Shown here in pieces: positions 1 to 6,916 of a stretch of DNA of 62,168 bases. Numbering within the stretch: position 1 is the first letter of the stretch; every line of letters starts with the position of its first letter. The notes under the pieces are model-generated. The model searched no databases and was not told the origin of the DNA. It saw only the letters and a program-made list of their open reading frames with translations. Both the position numbers and the translations under genes were made by a program. This stretch comes from UMGS1781 sp964389545 (GTDB lineage: Bacteria > Bacillota > Clostridia > TANB77 > CAG-508), in the NCBI GenBank assembly GCA_964389545.1, contig CAYMDN010000003.1, positions 1-62,168 on the forward strand, given 5' to 3'.

Positions 1-152
1 AGTAAAATACTGGCTTTCAAGATATTCAAAAGGGTAAACTGCGGGTAGTCGGAAACAACTATCCGCATAAATAATCCGATGCATTGATATTACTATAATA
101 CATCGGATTATAATTTTTGTGAAATTATATTTTAATGCAATTTTAATGCATT
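1..152. other. Left-edge segment with two hairpins
   Basis: No complete gene is visible. Arms at 41-49 and 58-66 form a hairpin with one G-U type mismatch. A perfect 11-bp inverted repeat (71-81 with 101-111) is followed by a T-rich run, so it looks like a rightward rho-independent terminator for something ending near the window edge. A short open frame at 6-71 (ending in TAA) could be the tail of a protein, but the same frame has a stop at 3-5, so coding status is unclear. The attachment site of the neighbouring integrase could lie here or further left. I could not find a direct repeat to prove it. Confidence 0.4.
71..118 (+). terminator. Rho-independent terminator-like hairpin
   Basis: An 11-bp perfect stem (71-81 pairing with 101-111) encloses a 19-nt loop and is followed by a short T run at 114-118. 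It would stop rightward transcription entering from beyond the left edge and faces the convergent integrase gene. Confidence 0.5.
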
Positions 153-1565
153 TTATGCACACAATTTCATTTTTAGTTTTTGTTTTCCATAATAAGAACG
201 GCAATCTTTTAGCTGTCTATTTCTATATCTTGCAAGTATATGTCCATAAGTTTCTTTGATTTGGCGGTCATCTACATGTCCAAGAATAGCTGCAATAACA
301 AGTAAATCCATTCCTGCTTCAATCATTCTAGTAACAGCAGTATGTCTACACATATGGGTATGGCATCCTTTTGGAAGTTCTAGTTTTACACCTGCTTCTC
401 TACAGATTCGTTTAAATATGTTATTTAAACAACGATGGTCTATATAACTACCATCTAATTGGCAAAACAAAAGATTTTCTTTATTATTTGGATTGCTTTT
501 TGCATTTTTGATTTGGTCTTTTACAATACTAATCATAAGTTCTTCATCAAATATGTCAAAAGGTACAAATCTCTCATCTAATAAGCCTTGTTCTATTTTT
601 TTATGACCTGTTTTAGTAGTATCTCCCATGATAACCTTACCATCATCACAAGATAGAGTTCTGCTTATAACAAATCCATTAGCTTTAAAATCAATATGTT
701 TAGTAATATCAATAGCACCAAGCTCTCCAATTCTAGCTGCAGATAATAATGCACATATAAATAAATTTCTTAATGTTCTTTCATCATAATTACACCTAGA
801 ACTTTTTACCAAAGGTTTAGTTAGTAGGTGTTCCATAAGTTTTCTCTGTTCTTCTACTTCAAATGCTTGTACAGGTTCTTTTTTCTGTAAAGAAACAGGG
901 GTAAAGGTTCGTAACATAGGATTATCTGGATAGGATATTATTTTATCCATTACACATTGCATGAATCCTGCTTTTAGTTTAGCAACAATTTTATCTATTT
1001 CTCCTTGTGATAGATGTCTTATAGAATTAAGAAAATTCTGTATTTCTTCATAAGTAACCTTTTGGACTGGTTTCTTAAAATTCTCCCAATTTTCAATGTA
1101 ATTATAATGGTATTTATCTTTATCTTTAGTATTTTTTATGATTTTTCCTGCTTCAAATTTAACATTACCTATTTTCTTAACTACTTCTATAATAGTGATT
1201 CCATTTTTCTTTACATATGTTTTAGTTTGGATTTGAGCTTCTACATCTTTTTTCTTTTCAACAGATGCAGTTCTAGTAGTCTCATTAGAAACAGTAGTCC
1301 TAGAACCATCATCAAGAGTAATTTGTGCAGGATACCTATTATAACAATAGAAGCGGTCGCAGTAATTCCTTTTTAGACAAGCAGTACATTCCAAACACTT
1401 TTGGCATTTATTTGTTCCACTTCTGTTATTGCATATAGACCAATCATCACAATTTTTACAAATATCACATACAAAATTCAATCGCTTTTCTTTTCTATCT
1501 ATCTTTTGAATGGTATTATAAACAGAGCCTTCTCCATTACCATTCCTTCCAAGTTTTTTTGCCAT
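153..1565 (-). CDS. Tyrosine site-specific integrase with Cys-rich insertion
   Basis: This is a phage-type tyrosine recombinase (470 aa) for integration and excision of the element. The start at 1565 is chosen because a GGAGGTT ribosome binding site lies just upstream (about 1571-1577) and an arm-binding motif follows (GNGEGSVYN). The catalytic set is visible: Arg278 (SAARIGEL), Lys318, His404/Arg407 (HMCRH), His430 (ILGHVDD) and Tyr440 (ETYGH). Unusually, residues 33-74 hold ten cysteines in CxxC-like pairs, inserted between the GEGSVYN strand and the RYPAQITL strand of the arm domain, and probably bind metal. It is the leftmost gene of the element and reads away from the repressor. Confidence 0.93.
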   Translation of the reverse strand: MAKKLGRNGNGEGSVYNTIQKIDRKEKRLNFVCDICKNCDDWSICNNRSGTNKCQKCLECTACLKRNYCDRFYCYNRYPAQITLDDGSRTTVSNETTRTASVEKKKDVEAQIQTKTYVKKNGITIIEVVKKIGNVKFEAGKIIKNTKDKDKYHYNYIENWENFKKPVQKVTYEEIQNFLNSIRHLSQGEIDKIVAKLKAGFMQCVMDKIISYPDNPMLRTFTPVSLQKKEPVQAFEVEEQRKLMEHLLTKPLVKSSRCNYDERTLRNLFICALLSAARIGELGAIDITKHIDFKANGFVISRTLSCDDGKVIMGDTTKTGHKKIEQGLLDERFVPFDIFDEELMISIVKDQIKNAKSNPNNKENLLFCQLDGSYIDHRCLNNIFKRICREAGVKLELPKGCHTHMCRHTAVTRMIEAGMDLLVIAAILGHVDDRQIKETYGHILARYRNRQLKDCRSYYGKQKLKMKLCA

Positions 1566-1622
1566 AAAAAAACCTCCATTTTTCACATAATTTTTATATA
1601 AAACTATTGAAAAATGGGGGAG

Positions 1623-1641
1623 TTTTGTATATAATACAAAA
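1623..1641. promoter_or_regulatory. Palindrome upstream of integrase
   Basis: Perfect inverted repeat with 8-bp arms TTTTGTAT and ATACAAAA and a 3-bp centre, 58 bp upstream of the integrase start. It could be an operator controlling integrase expression or contain its -10 region. The sequence alone does not decide. Confidence 0.35.
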
Positions 1642-1678
1642 GTAAGCACTTTCAATAGTGTTTATACTTTGGGATAAT

Positions 1679-1691
1679 GTGTTGAGCGGCA
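1679..1691 (+). repeat. 13-bp inverted repeat, left copy
   Basis: GTGTTGAGCGGCA occurs here and as its exact reverse complement at 3286-3298, so the pair flanks the HIRAN, repressor and Cro-like genes. This copy lies in the loop of a 10-bp hairpin (GGATAATGTG at 1672-1681 pairing with CACATTATCC at 1700-1709). Its role is unknown. Confidence 0.55.
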
Positions 1692-1713
1692 AACTACACC
1701 ACATTATCCTCTT

Positions 1714-2178
1714 TTATTTTTTTATTATCAATTTAATTTTTAAGTAATAAACTTTTTTATTTTTTTCATTAACGAATGTGTTTATATCAGCAACATTTAC
1801 ATTCATAATCCTATTATCAGATATTTTGTTACATATTTCAAAAGTATTTTCTGCAGGAATATTACCAAGGATTTTATTGTCTAATGTTTCTACATATACT
1901 GCATCTTGATTTTTATATTTATATGGTACAAGTTTTAATTCTTGTCCAACAGATAATTTGGAAATAAGATTTTGTCTATCTGTTCCATCCTCATTTTTAA
2001 ATGTTACACCAGATATCTTTAAAACCCAAGTTCTAATATTATTAGATGTAGTATTTGTTGTTTCTTTTGAATATGTTGACTTAAGACAAAAATATACAAT
2101 TATCCATATTCCATAAGTGATAAACATTAGAAGTATATTTATCCATAAATATTTTTTATTCATAATAAAATTCTTCAT
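1714..2178 (-). CDS. Membrane-anchored HIRAN-domain protein
   Basis: A 154-aa protein with one hydrophobic helix (about residues 9-32) and a C-terminal HIRAN-like domain (about 52-115). The latter shows the pattern of that family: GVTFKNEDGTDRQ, then a basic/hydrophobic strand, NQDAVYV, and ILGNIPAE. HIRAN domains in other proteins bind DNA ends or damaged DNA, but short membrane-anchored versions are found in Firmicute prophages with unknown roles. It starts immediately after the repressor stop with a GGAG site and is probably co-transcribed with it. Being expressed in the lysogen, a conversion or superinfection-exclusion role is possible, which is inference only. Confidence 0.6.
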   Translation of the reverse strand: MKNFIMNKKYLWINILLMFITYGIWIIVYFCLKSTYSKETTNTTSNNIRTWVLKISGVTFKNEDGTDRQNLISKLSVGQELKLVPYKYKNQDAVYVETLDNKILGNIPAENTFEICNKISDNRIMNVNVADINTFVNEKNKKVYYLKIKLIIKK

Positions 2179-2919
2179 TTAATTACTCCTTTCATAGCCA
2201 ATATAACCAATTACTGTACCTAATATTTTAACATTTTCTTTTGGACATGCTTGTGTTTTATATTTAGTAGTATTAGATGACAAAGGTTCTAATAATAATA
2301 AATCTCCTTGTAGAGTAATTTTTCTAATAAGAGTAATATTATCTAAAATAATAAGAGCAATAGTGTCATTTTTTATATTTGAGCTTTTTTTCATTAAGAT
2401 GTAATCGCCTTCTTGATATTTTTTATTCATACTATCATCAGCAATTTTTACATAAAAGAAATTTTGTGGAGAATCTATATTATATAGTTTCGTATCTATT
2501 GTTATATATTCATCTATATATTTATCTACTAATTTGAATCCTTTTTCATTTATTCTACTATAAACAGGAATAGGGGATAGAGATTCAATATTATATTTAT
2601 TCATATAATCTAACATTTTTTTCTTTTTCTCTTCTAAAGTCAATGCATTAGATTTGTTTCTAACTGTATCATAATCTTTATAATTTATATGAGATTTATT
2701 AGGAACATCAGAAACATCATATCCCATTAGCCATGCTTCATTAGTATTTAATGCCATTGCAATTAAGGTAAGTCTCTTTTGAGATGCTTTCCAATCGCCA
2801 GACAAATATCTACTAATGGATGATTTATCAATATGTGTTTTATTTGCTAAATCGATAGGTCTCATATTATTTCTTTTTAAAGCCAAATCTAATCTGTTGG
2901 CAAAGCTATCTATTAACAT
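2179..2919 (-). CDS. CI-like repressor, XRE HTH plus S24 peptidase-like domain
   Basis: A 246-aa lysogeny repressor. The N-terminus (1-65) is an XRE helix-turn-helix (DLANKTHIDKSSISRYLSG). The C-terminus (about 150-240) is a LexA/CI-type S24 domain with Ser163 in ADDSMNKKY and Lys200 in TLIRK, spaced like the catalytic dyad, so SOS-induced self-cleavage is plausible. The start at 2919 is preceded by GGAGGT. An upstream in-frame ATG would extend it through the operators, with no family similarity. It faces the Cro-like gene at 3031, and operators O1 and O2 lie in the gap. Confidence 0.9.
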   Translation of the reverse strand: MLIDSFANRLDLALKRNNMRPIDLANKTHIDKSSISRYLSGDWKASQKRLTLIAMALNTNEAWLMGYDVSDVPNKSHINYKDYDTVRNKSNALTLEEKKKKMLDYMNKYNIESLSPIPVYSRINEKGFKLVDKYIDEYITIDTKLYNIDSPQNFFYVKIADDSMNKKYQEGDYILMKKSSNIKNDTIALIILDNITLIRKITLQGDLLLLEPLSSNTTKYKTQACPKENVKILGTVIGYIGYERSN

Positions 2920-2951
2920 ATTACACCTCCATATCCGTATTATATAGAAAA

Positions 2952-2968
2952 GTTGAGAAAAAATCAAG
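2952..2968. promoter_or_regulatory. Operator O1, GTTGA-N7-TCAAG
   Basis: A 17-bp near-palindrome between the divergent repressor and Cro-like starts. It matches O2 (2994-3010) and O3 (3253-3269) in half-sites GTTGA and TCAA. O1 and O2 are 42 bp apart, about four helical turns, as expected for cooperatively bound operators. Confidence 0.7.
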
Positions 2969-2993
2969 CATTTTTGAGATAATAATAAAAAAA

Positions 2994-3010
2994 GTTGAGA
3001 AAACATCAAC
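2994..3010. promoter_or_regulatory. Operator O2, GTTGA-N7-TCAAC
   Basis: A 17-bp palindrome with perfect GTTGA/TCAAC half-sites and an A-rich 7-bp spacer. It lies 20 bp before the Cro-like start, so it would overlap the early promoter. Likely bound by the adjacent repressor and by the DUF739 protein. Confidence 0.75.
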
Positions 3011-3030
3011 AAAAGAAAGGAGGAATTTAG

Positions 3031-3285
3031 ATGGAAGAAAAAGTGGTATATGACTATAGCAAATTAAGGGGAATAATAAAGGAATATTTTGATACAATAG
3101 ATAATTTTGCAGAGAAAATGAATCTATCTCCAACAGCAGTAATAAATAAGTTGTGCAATCGTAGCCCTTTTAAGCAACCAGAAATTACACTTGCATGTAG
3201 TTTACTAGAAATATCAGATGAAGAAATGCACATATATTTTTTTACACTAAAAGTTGATAAAATATCAACCGATAAAATAATTTAA
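3031..3285 (+). CDS. Cro-like DUF739 family DNA-binding protein
   Basis: An 84-aa protein whose N-terminus (YDYSKLRGIIKEYF) and helix-turn-helix core (NFAEKMNLSPTAVINKL) match the DUF739 group. These are small phage regulators encoded opposite the CI-type repressor, usually playing the Cro role. AAGGAGG lies just upstream of the ATG. It is the first rightward gene of the element. Operator O3 sits inside its last codons. Confidence 0.75.
   Translation: MEEKVVYDYSKLRGIIKEYFDTIDNFAEKMNLSPTAVINKLCNRSPFKQPEITLACSLLEISDEEMHIYFFTLKVDKISTDKII
3253..3269. promoter_or_regulatory. Operator O3 inside the end of the Cro-like gene
   Basis: GTTGATA-AAA-TATCAAC is a fully symmetric 17-bp version of the O1/O2 site, placed within the 3' end of the DUF739 coding region. 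It may act as a distal site for repressor looping or control a promoter for the genes starting at 3322. Confidence 0.65.
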
Positions 3286-3298
3286 TGCCGCTCAACAC
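3286..3298 (-). repeat. 13-bp inverted repeat, right copy
   Basis: TGCCGCTCAACAC is the exact reverse complement of 1679-1691. It lies at the junction of the Cro-like stop and the next gene. The two copies enclose about 1.6 kb holding the regulatory module. Confidence 0.55.
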
Positions 3299-3321
3299 AA
3301 AAAATAAAAGGAGGGAGGAAA

Positions 3322-3639
3322 TTGAAAAAGAAGATAGAACCTTCGATGACCTGGGATGAAGCACCAGACACTATTGGTCCAGATGAACTTGCAAAAATTT
3401 TAGGAGTAGGAGAACCAAATGCTAGAAGCAAGTTTGATGAAAAAGGCTTCCCACGAATACCAGGACTAGGAAATTTAAGAAAAGCAGACAAAGAAGCTGC
3501 AAGACTCTATCTACAAGGTATAAACATTAAAACGAATCAAAAAGAAGCAATTACAGGATTATTGCTATTTGAACTAAAAAAGTTAAATACAAAATTGGAT
3601 GAAAGAATGAAGGAGGAAGTAGAAAGTGCGAATTGTTAA
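3322..3639 (+). CDS. Predicted HTH (excisionase-like) DNA-binding protein
   Basis: A 105-aa protein starting at TTG behind a GGAGGGAGG site. The segment PDELAKILGVGEPNARSKF followed by a basic stretch and RLYLQG resembles the winged helix of excisionases and other small phage regulators. The C-terminal third is charged and helical. It overlaps the next gene by 14 bp. A role in excision or early regulation is inferred from fold and position only. Confidence 0.55.
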   Translation: MKKKIEPSMTWDEAPDTIGPDELAKILGVGEPNARSKFDEKGFPRIPGLGNLRKADKEAARLYLQGINIKTNQKEAITGLLLFELKKLNTKLDERMKEEVESANC

Positions 3640-3922
3640 TAAAAGAAAATTCACAAAAAGTATTTTGATTTTAATATTCATTATAGTAATTACTACCATT
3701 TGCATTAGTCAAATCTTTAATAAACCAAAATATAACATAGAAACAATAGATTATATCGTTTCAAAAAATGAAACATTATGGAGTATAGTAGAGCGATATA
3801 AAAATCCTAATCAAGACATTAGGGATTACATAGATAAAATAAAAGAGCTTAACAATATGAAAACAGCTACTATATATGAAGGACAAGCAATAACAATAAT
3901 AATTTATGAGGAGGTAAAGTAA
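3626..3922 (+). CDS. Single-pass membrane protein with LysM domain
   Basis: A 98-aa protein starting at GTG after AGGAGG (3611-3616). It has a short basic N-terminus, one transmembrane helix (about 11-31) and a LysM peptidoglycan-binding domain (about 43-95; YIVSKNETLWSIVERY, then YEGQAITI). This is the architecture and size of the SOS-induced division suppressor YneA of Bacillus. In the early region of an element with an S24 repressor, a role in halting host division during induction is an attractive inference, not proven. Confidence 0.65.
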   Translation: MRIVNKRKFTKSILILIFIIVITTICISQIFNKPKYNIETIDYIVSKNETLWSIVERYKNPNQDIRDYIDKIKELNNMKTATIYEGQAITIIIYEEVK

Positions 3923-3923
3923 G

Positions 3924-4202
3924 ATGCCACTAAATGATGAAATTTTAGATAAAATTAGATATTTATATGAAGTAGCAAGTCATGTAAAGGAATACTGGAT
4001 AAAAATACAACTATGGCAATGTGAAAAGTACCAAAAAAGTACATTAGAGATAGACATGTATACATTTTTAGATGATGACAAACAAAAAACTTTATATGAA
4101 ACAATAATTGAATTAAATGAGCCAAAAGCGGAGAAAAAGATACAACAGACTATAGACAATATAAAAGAGCTAATCACTAACACCGAAAATGAGAATGATT
4201 AA
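3924..4202 (+). CDS. Hypothetical element protein, 92 aa
   Basis: A small acidic, mostly helical protein that I do not recognise. It starts at ATG two bases after the previous stop, behind GAGGAGG. It has no signal peptide, membrane helix or cysteine motif; one Cys is at about 33. It lies in the early operon between the LysM protein and the replication-type protein. Confidence 0.6.
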   Translation: MPLNDEILDKIRYLYEVASHVKEYWIKIQLWQCEKYQKSTLEIDMYTFLDDDKQKTLYETIIELNEPKAEKKIQQTIDNIKELITNTENEND

Positions 4203-4286
4203 CTCTATATAGAAATATTTTTGCAAACACTTCTATTGCTTATTATAGCACAATGGCAGTAGAAGTCAAGCGGAAAGGAGAAAAAA

Positions 4287-5156
4287 GTGCATGATATAAA
4301 GCAAATCAATTACATTAAGCAGCTCAATGAGTTCTATTCTATTTTGGACTATAAGCCTTTATCATCTAATGCTATATCTTTATATGGATTTTTATTGCAT
4401 GTAGCAAATAAGACTGGTTGGCTTAATGAGTTTAGAGTAGCCAATACTACGATTATGAGCAAATGTAAATTGAATACATCTGCATTGCAAAGAGCTAGGA
4501 TGGAGCTAATAAATAATGGGTATATCAAGTACAAAAAAGGAAGTAACCAAAACGAAATGCCTAGATATAGCTTGGTTATATTGTATTTTGAACAAGCAAA
4601 TGCACAAGCAAATGCACAAGCGAATACACAAGCAAATGAACAAGCAGACAATCAAGCAGAAGATATACCGAACACTACACCGAACACACAACCAGGCGAA
4701 CACAATAGTAAACAAAACAATACATTACAAAACGAAACTAATAAACTAAACCAAACTAAACTAAACATGTTTTTTAATTATATTTCTAATGGAGAAGCGG
4801 AGTTCGATGGGATAAGCTCATCGCAAAAGCAGGGCATCATTGTAGCTCTACAAAAACTAGAAATATATATAAATCCATCGGTAGATTTGTCTTGCTTACC
4901 ATCAGATTATGTTACAGATGCAAAAATACAATATTGGGTAGTTAAGGAGATATATTTCAGCGAATATAAAGTATTTTTGAATGATTTGACTAGAGAAGAT
5001 TTTATGTTTCGATATTTGAAAACTAAAAAATATATGGAAATGGCAACAAGAGGATACGATGTAGAGGAATTTGTAAGCTATTTCATTACATGTCTACATG
5101 ATGAAATGAAAGGAGAAAAAAATGTGGATAAAACAAGAAATAGGAAGATGGTGTAG
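4287..5156 (+). CDS. Phage-type replication initiator or replisome organizer
   Basis: A 289-aa protein starting at GTG behind AAAGGAG. The N-terminal 100 residues form a winged-helix domain (SSNAISLYGFLLHVAN through MELINNGYIKYKKG) typical of phage replisome organizers and DnaD-like proteins. Residues about 103-125 are a Q/A/N-rich repeat encoded by six 12-bp units, followed by an N/T-rich linker. The C-terminus is helical with hydrophobic and aromatic residues. Related phage replication genes often carry the origin inside the gene, so the internal repeats may be the origin. It overlaps the next gene by 35 bp. Confidence 0.65.
   Translation: MHDIKQINYIKQLNEFYSILDYKPLSSNAISLYGFLLHVANKTGWLNEFRVANTTIMSKCKLNTSALQRARMELINNGYIKYKKGSNQNEMPRYSLVILYFEQANAQANAQANTQANEQADNQAEDIPNTTPNTQPGEHNSKQNNTLQNETNKLNQTKLNMFFNYISNGEAEFDGISSSQKQGIIVALQKLEIYINPSVDLSCLPSDYVTDAKIQYWVVKEIYFSEYKVFLNDLTREDFMFRYLKTKKYMEMATRGYDVEEFVSYFITCLHDEMKGEKNVDKTRNRKMV
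4592..4663 (+). repeat. Six 12-bp tandem repeats, possible iterons
   Basis: Units of 12 bp related to ACAAGCAAATGC run from 4592 to 4663. The first two are identical, the third and fourth differ at one to three positions, and the fifth and sixth are more diverged. Further CCGAACAC and AAACTAAAC repeats follow to about 4770 in AT-rich sequence. The pattern fits an intragenic replication origin, but it also simply encodes a repetitive linker. Confidence 0.5.
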
Positions 5157-5418
5157 TAGGGAAACCATACCAAAATATGTGAAATACAAAAAGAAACAAG
5201 ATAGAAGTCATCTAGTGAATTATAAACAACAAAAAGACTATGAATATTACAAATGTGATTATTGTGGAGAAGAGATTATTATAAAAGATAAATCAGAGGA
5301 GCAAGATGGAGGAATTGCAATATTACCAAACACAATAACAAACAGAGGAAATATAAAAATTGCACTACATAATAAATGCTTGAATCCTTTGTTAAAAAAG
5401 ATAGAAGAGGAGGGATAA
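5122..5418 (+). CDS. Hypothetical protein with CxxC zinc-ribbon motif
   Basis: A 98-aa basic protein with one CDYC pair at about residues 48-51 and a later HNKC, which together could hold one metal ion. AAAGGAG precedes the ATG, which lies inside the end of the replication gene. I do not recognise the family. Operon position suggests a DNA-metabolism accessory role. Confidence 0.55.
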   Translation: MWIKQEIGRWCSRETIPKYVKYKKKQDRSHLVNYKQQKDYEYYKCDYCGEEIIIKDKSEEQDGGIAILPNTITNRGNIKIALHNKCLNPLLKKIEEEG

Positions 5419-5422
5419 GCTA

Positions 5423-6103
5423 GTGAAAGAAAAAATCATAGAGAAGATAAAAAAAGCATTGGCTCTTGCAAATAACAACAAGAATCCTAACGAAGCACAA
5501 GCAGCAATGTTGATGGCTCAAAAAATGATAGCAAAATATCATATAGAGATGCAAGAAGTAGAAGATGTAGAAGAAGCGGAAGTACAAGAGGATGAAGTGA
5601 ATGTCAAAAAAGGTAGTTGGAGAAAATCGCTAATGAAGGTAATTTGCAACAACTATAGATGTGATTGCTTTTTAAGAGGAACTACTGGAAAAAGGATAAT
5701 AATTGTTGGAGCTAAAGAGGATATAGAAATAGCAAAAACAATATATGAATTTGCAGAAAATCAGTTGCTAGATGGATTTAATAACTATTTCAAAAATAAT
5801 TATGAGGAATATACAGAAATACAAATAAAAAATGCTGTAAGAAAAGACTATGCAGGTGGATTCATTAGAGGTCTAAAAGAAAAGTTTGCAAGGCAGAAAG
5901 AAGAGGAAACAAAGAAAAATCAACAATATGCATTAGTAGTAACAAACAAAAAAGTAGAGGAATATATGGAGAATCTAAATATTAGAGGTCATTATAGACC
6001 AAGAGAAAATAGTTCTTTTATAGACCCGTATGCATTTGTAAACGGTAGAGACAAAGGATTAAATATGCGAGATTTACATTCTTGCATCGAGGAGGGAAAT
6101 TAA
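5423..6103 (+). CDS. DUF2786 domain protein
   Basis: A 226-aa protein starting at GTG. The N-terminus (residues 4-45; IKKALALANNNKNPNEAQAA then AQKMIAKYHI) is the DUF2786 domain, seen in phage and mobile-element proteins of unknown function. A central acidic stretch (45-60) is followed by a mixed domain with a SWRKSLMKVICNNYRC segment. It lies four bases after the zinc-ribbon gene and one base before rusA, in one operon. Confidence 0.75.
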   Translation: MKEKIIEKIKKALALANNNKNPNEAQAAMLMAQKMIAKYHIEMQEVEDVEEAEVQEDEVNVKKGSWRKSLMKVICNNYRCDCFLRGTTGKRIIIVGAKEDIEIAKTIYEFAENQLLDGFNNYFKNNYEEYTEIQIKNAVRKDYAGGFIRGLKEKFARQKEEETKKNQQYALVVTNKKVEEYMENLNIRGHYRPRENSSFIDPYAFVNGRDKGLNMRDLHSCIEEGN

Positions 6104-6104
6104 C

Positions 6105-6527
6105 ATGGATGAAAAAAGAGTTTATGAATTGGAAATTCAAGAATCTATAACAGGTAAGCAAAGACCTAGGATGAATACATACACAGGAAGAGCCTATACA
6201 CCAACTAAAACAAAAAATTATGAATATCTAGTAAGGCAGTTATTTGTATATAAATATCCACAATTTGTTCCCATAGAGGGGAGAGTTAGGATGACTATTA
6301 CTGCTTATTATGAGTTACCAAATAAGAGAAGTAAATTACAAGAAGCGGAAATGTTGGCAAATATTATAAGTCCAACTAAAAAACCAGATTGGGATAATAT
6401 AGGAAAAATTGTAAGCGATGCATTAAATAAATTCGCATTTAAAGATGATGCACAAATAACAGAAGCTACGATTATAAAGAAGTATGCTAGAACTCCAAGA
6501 GTTTTAGTAAAAATTGAAGAGTATTAG
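6105..6527 (+). CDS. rusA: RusA family Holliday junction resolvase
   Basis: A 140-aa endodeoxyribonuclease that cuts Holliday junctions, common in phage replication and recombination modules. The RusA signature is clear: KPDWDNIGKIVSDAL (about 95-109) with the metal-binding aspartates, then FKDDAQI (about 114-120), plus an N-terminal GKQRPR strand. Length is normal for the family. It follows DUF2786 closely (GGAGGG site) and precedes two very small genes. Confidence 0.88.
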   Translation: MDEKRVYELEIQESITGKQRPRMNTYTGRAYTPTKTKNYEYLVRQLFVYKYPQFVPIEGRVRMTITAYYELPNKRSKLQEAEMLANIISPTKKPDWDNIGKIVSDALNKFAFKDDAQITEATIIKKYARTPRVLVKIEEY

Positions 6528-6536
6528 GAGGAAAGT

Positions 6537-6710
6537 ATGGCTAGAAAACCAAGTGATTTTGAGATAAAACCAATAAATCTAGAAAGAACTATTTTAATTC
6601 CTTTATGTGAATATAAAGAATTATTAGTTATAAAAGGTAGATACCAAGAAATAAAAGAATCCAACGAAACATTGACATTAGTAGAAATAGAAGAAAAGGA
6701 GAAGCAATAA
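6537..6710 (+). CDS. Hypothetical small element protein, 57 aa
   Basis: An intact 57-aa frame with a strong AGGAGGAAAG site before the ATG. It is charged, with a KELLVIKGRY segment and a Glu/Lys-rich tail, and has no membrane helix. Its stop overlaps the start of the next small gene (TAATG), indicating translational coupling. Function unknown. Confidence 0.6.
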   Translation: MARKPSDFEIKPINLERTILIPLCEYKELLVIKGRYQEIKESNETLTLVEIEEKEKQ

Positions 6711-6844
6711 TGAAAAATATTTATGAAGAGGTAAGAAGTTTATTTAAGGTATCAGATGCAGCTATTGATATATATAAATATTTAAAAAGTACAATGTTAT
6801 ATGGAAAAGGAGATATTTTATATATCTATGAATCAACAAGATAA
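6710..6844 (+). CDS. Hypothetical small element protein, 44 aa
   Basis: A 44-aa frame starting in the TAATG overlap with the previous gene and ending just before a terminator. An AAGGAGAAG site lies upstream. It contains a helical segment with VSDAAIDIYKYL. No known family. As the last gene of the operon it marks the right end of the early module. Confidence 0.5.
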   Translation: MKNIYEEVRSLFKVSDAAIDIYKYLKSTMLYGKGDILYIYESTR

Positions 6845-6846
6845 AA

Positions 6847-6880
6847 TAGAAGCTACAAATTTTATTTGTAGCTTCTATTT
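6847..6880. terminator. Bidirectional terminator at right end of element
   Basis: Perfect 14-bp stem (6847-6860 with 6864-6877) and 3-nt loop with T-rich flanks on both strands. It serves the rightward element operon and possibly the leftward nifS-ferredoxin operon ending at 6917. Confidence 0.8.
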
Positions 6881-6916
6881 AGATTTTATTATCTTAGTTT
6901 TTAACATAAATCAAAC

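Larger units (their letters stand above)
153..6880. mobile_element. Small integrative element or prophage remnant
   Basis: The block has a lysogeny module (integrase, HIRAN membrane protein, CI-like repressor) reading left and an early module (Cro-like, HTH, LysM, replication protein, DUF2786, RusA) reading right from operators at 2952-3010. A terminator at 6847-6880 closes the rightward operon and ordinary chromosomal genes begin at 6917. There is no terminase, portal, capsid, tail or lysis gene, so it is a remnant, a satellite, or the early end of an element that continues left of the window. The exact ends and att repeats were not identified. Confidence 0.7.

Noticed and set aside
1014..1376. 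Rightward open frame inside the integrase gene
   Set aside because: Antisense shadow: low-complexity Phe/Ile/Ser composition and no start signal.
4349..4715. Leftward open frames rich in Cys/Phe across the replication gene
   Set aside because: They are antisense shadows of the 12-bp repeat region with no ribosome binding site.
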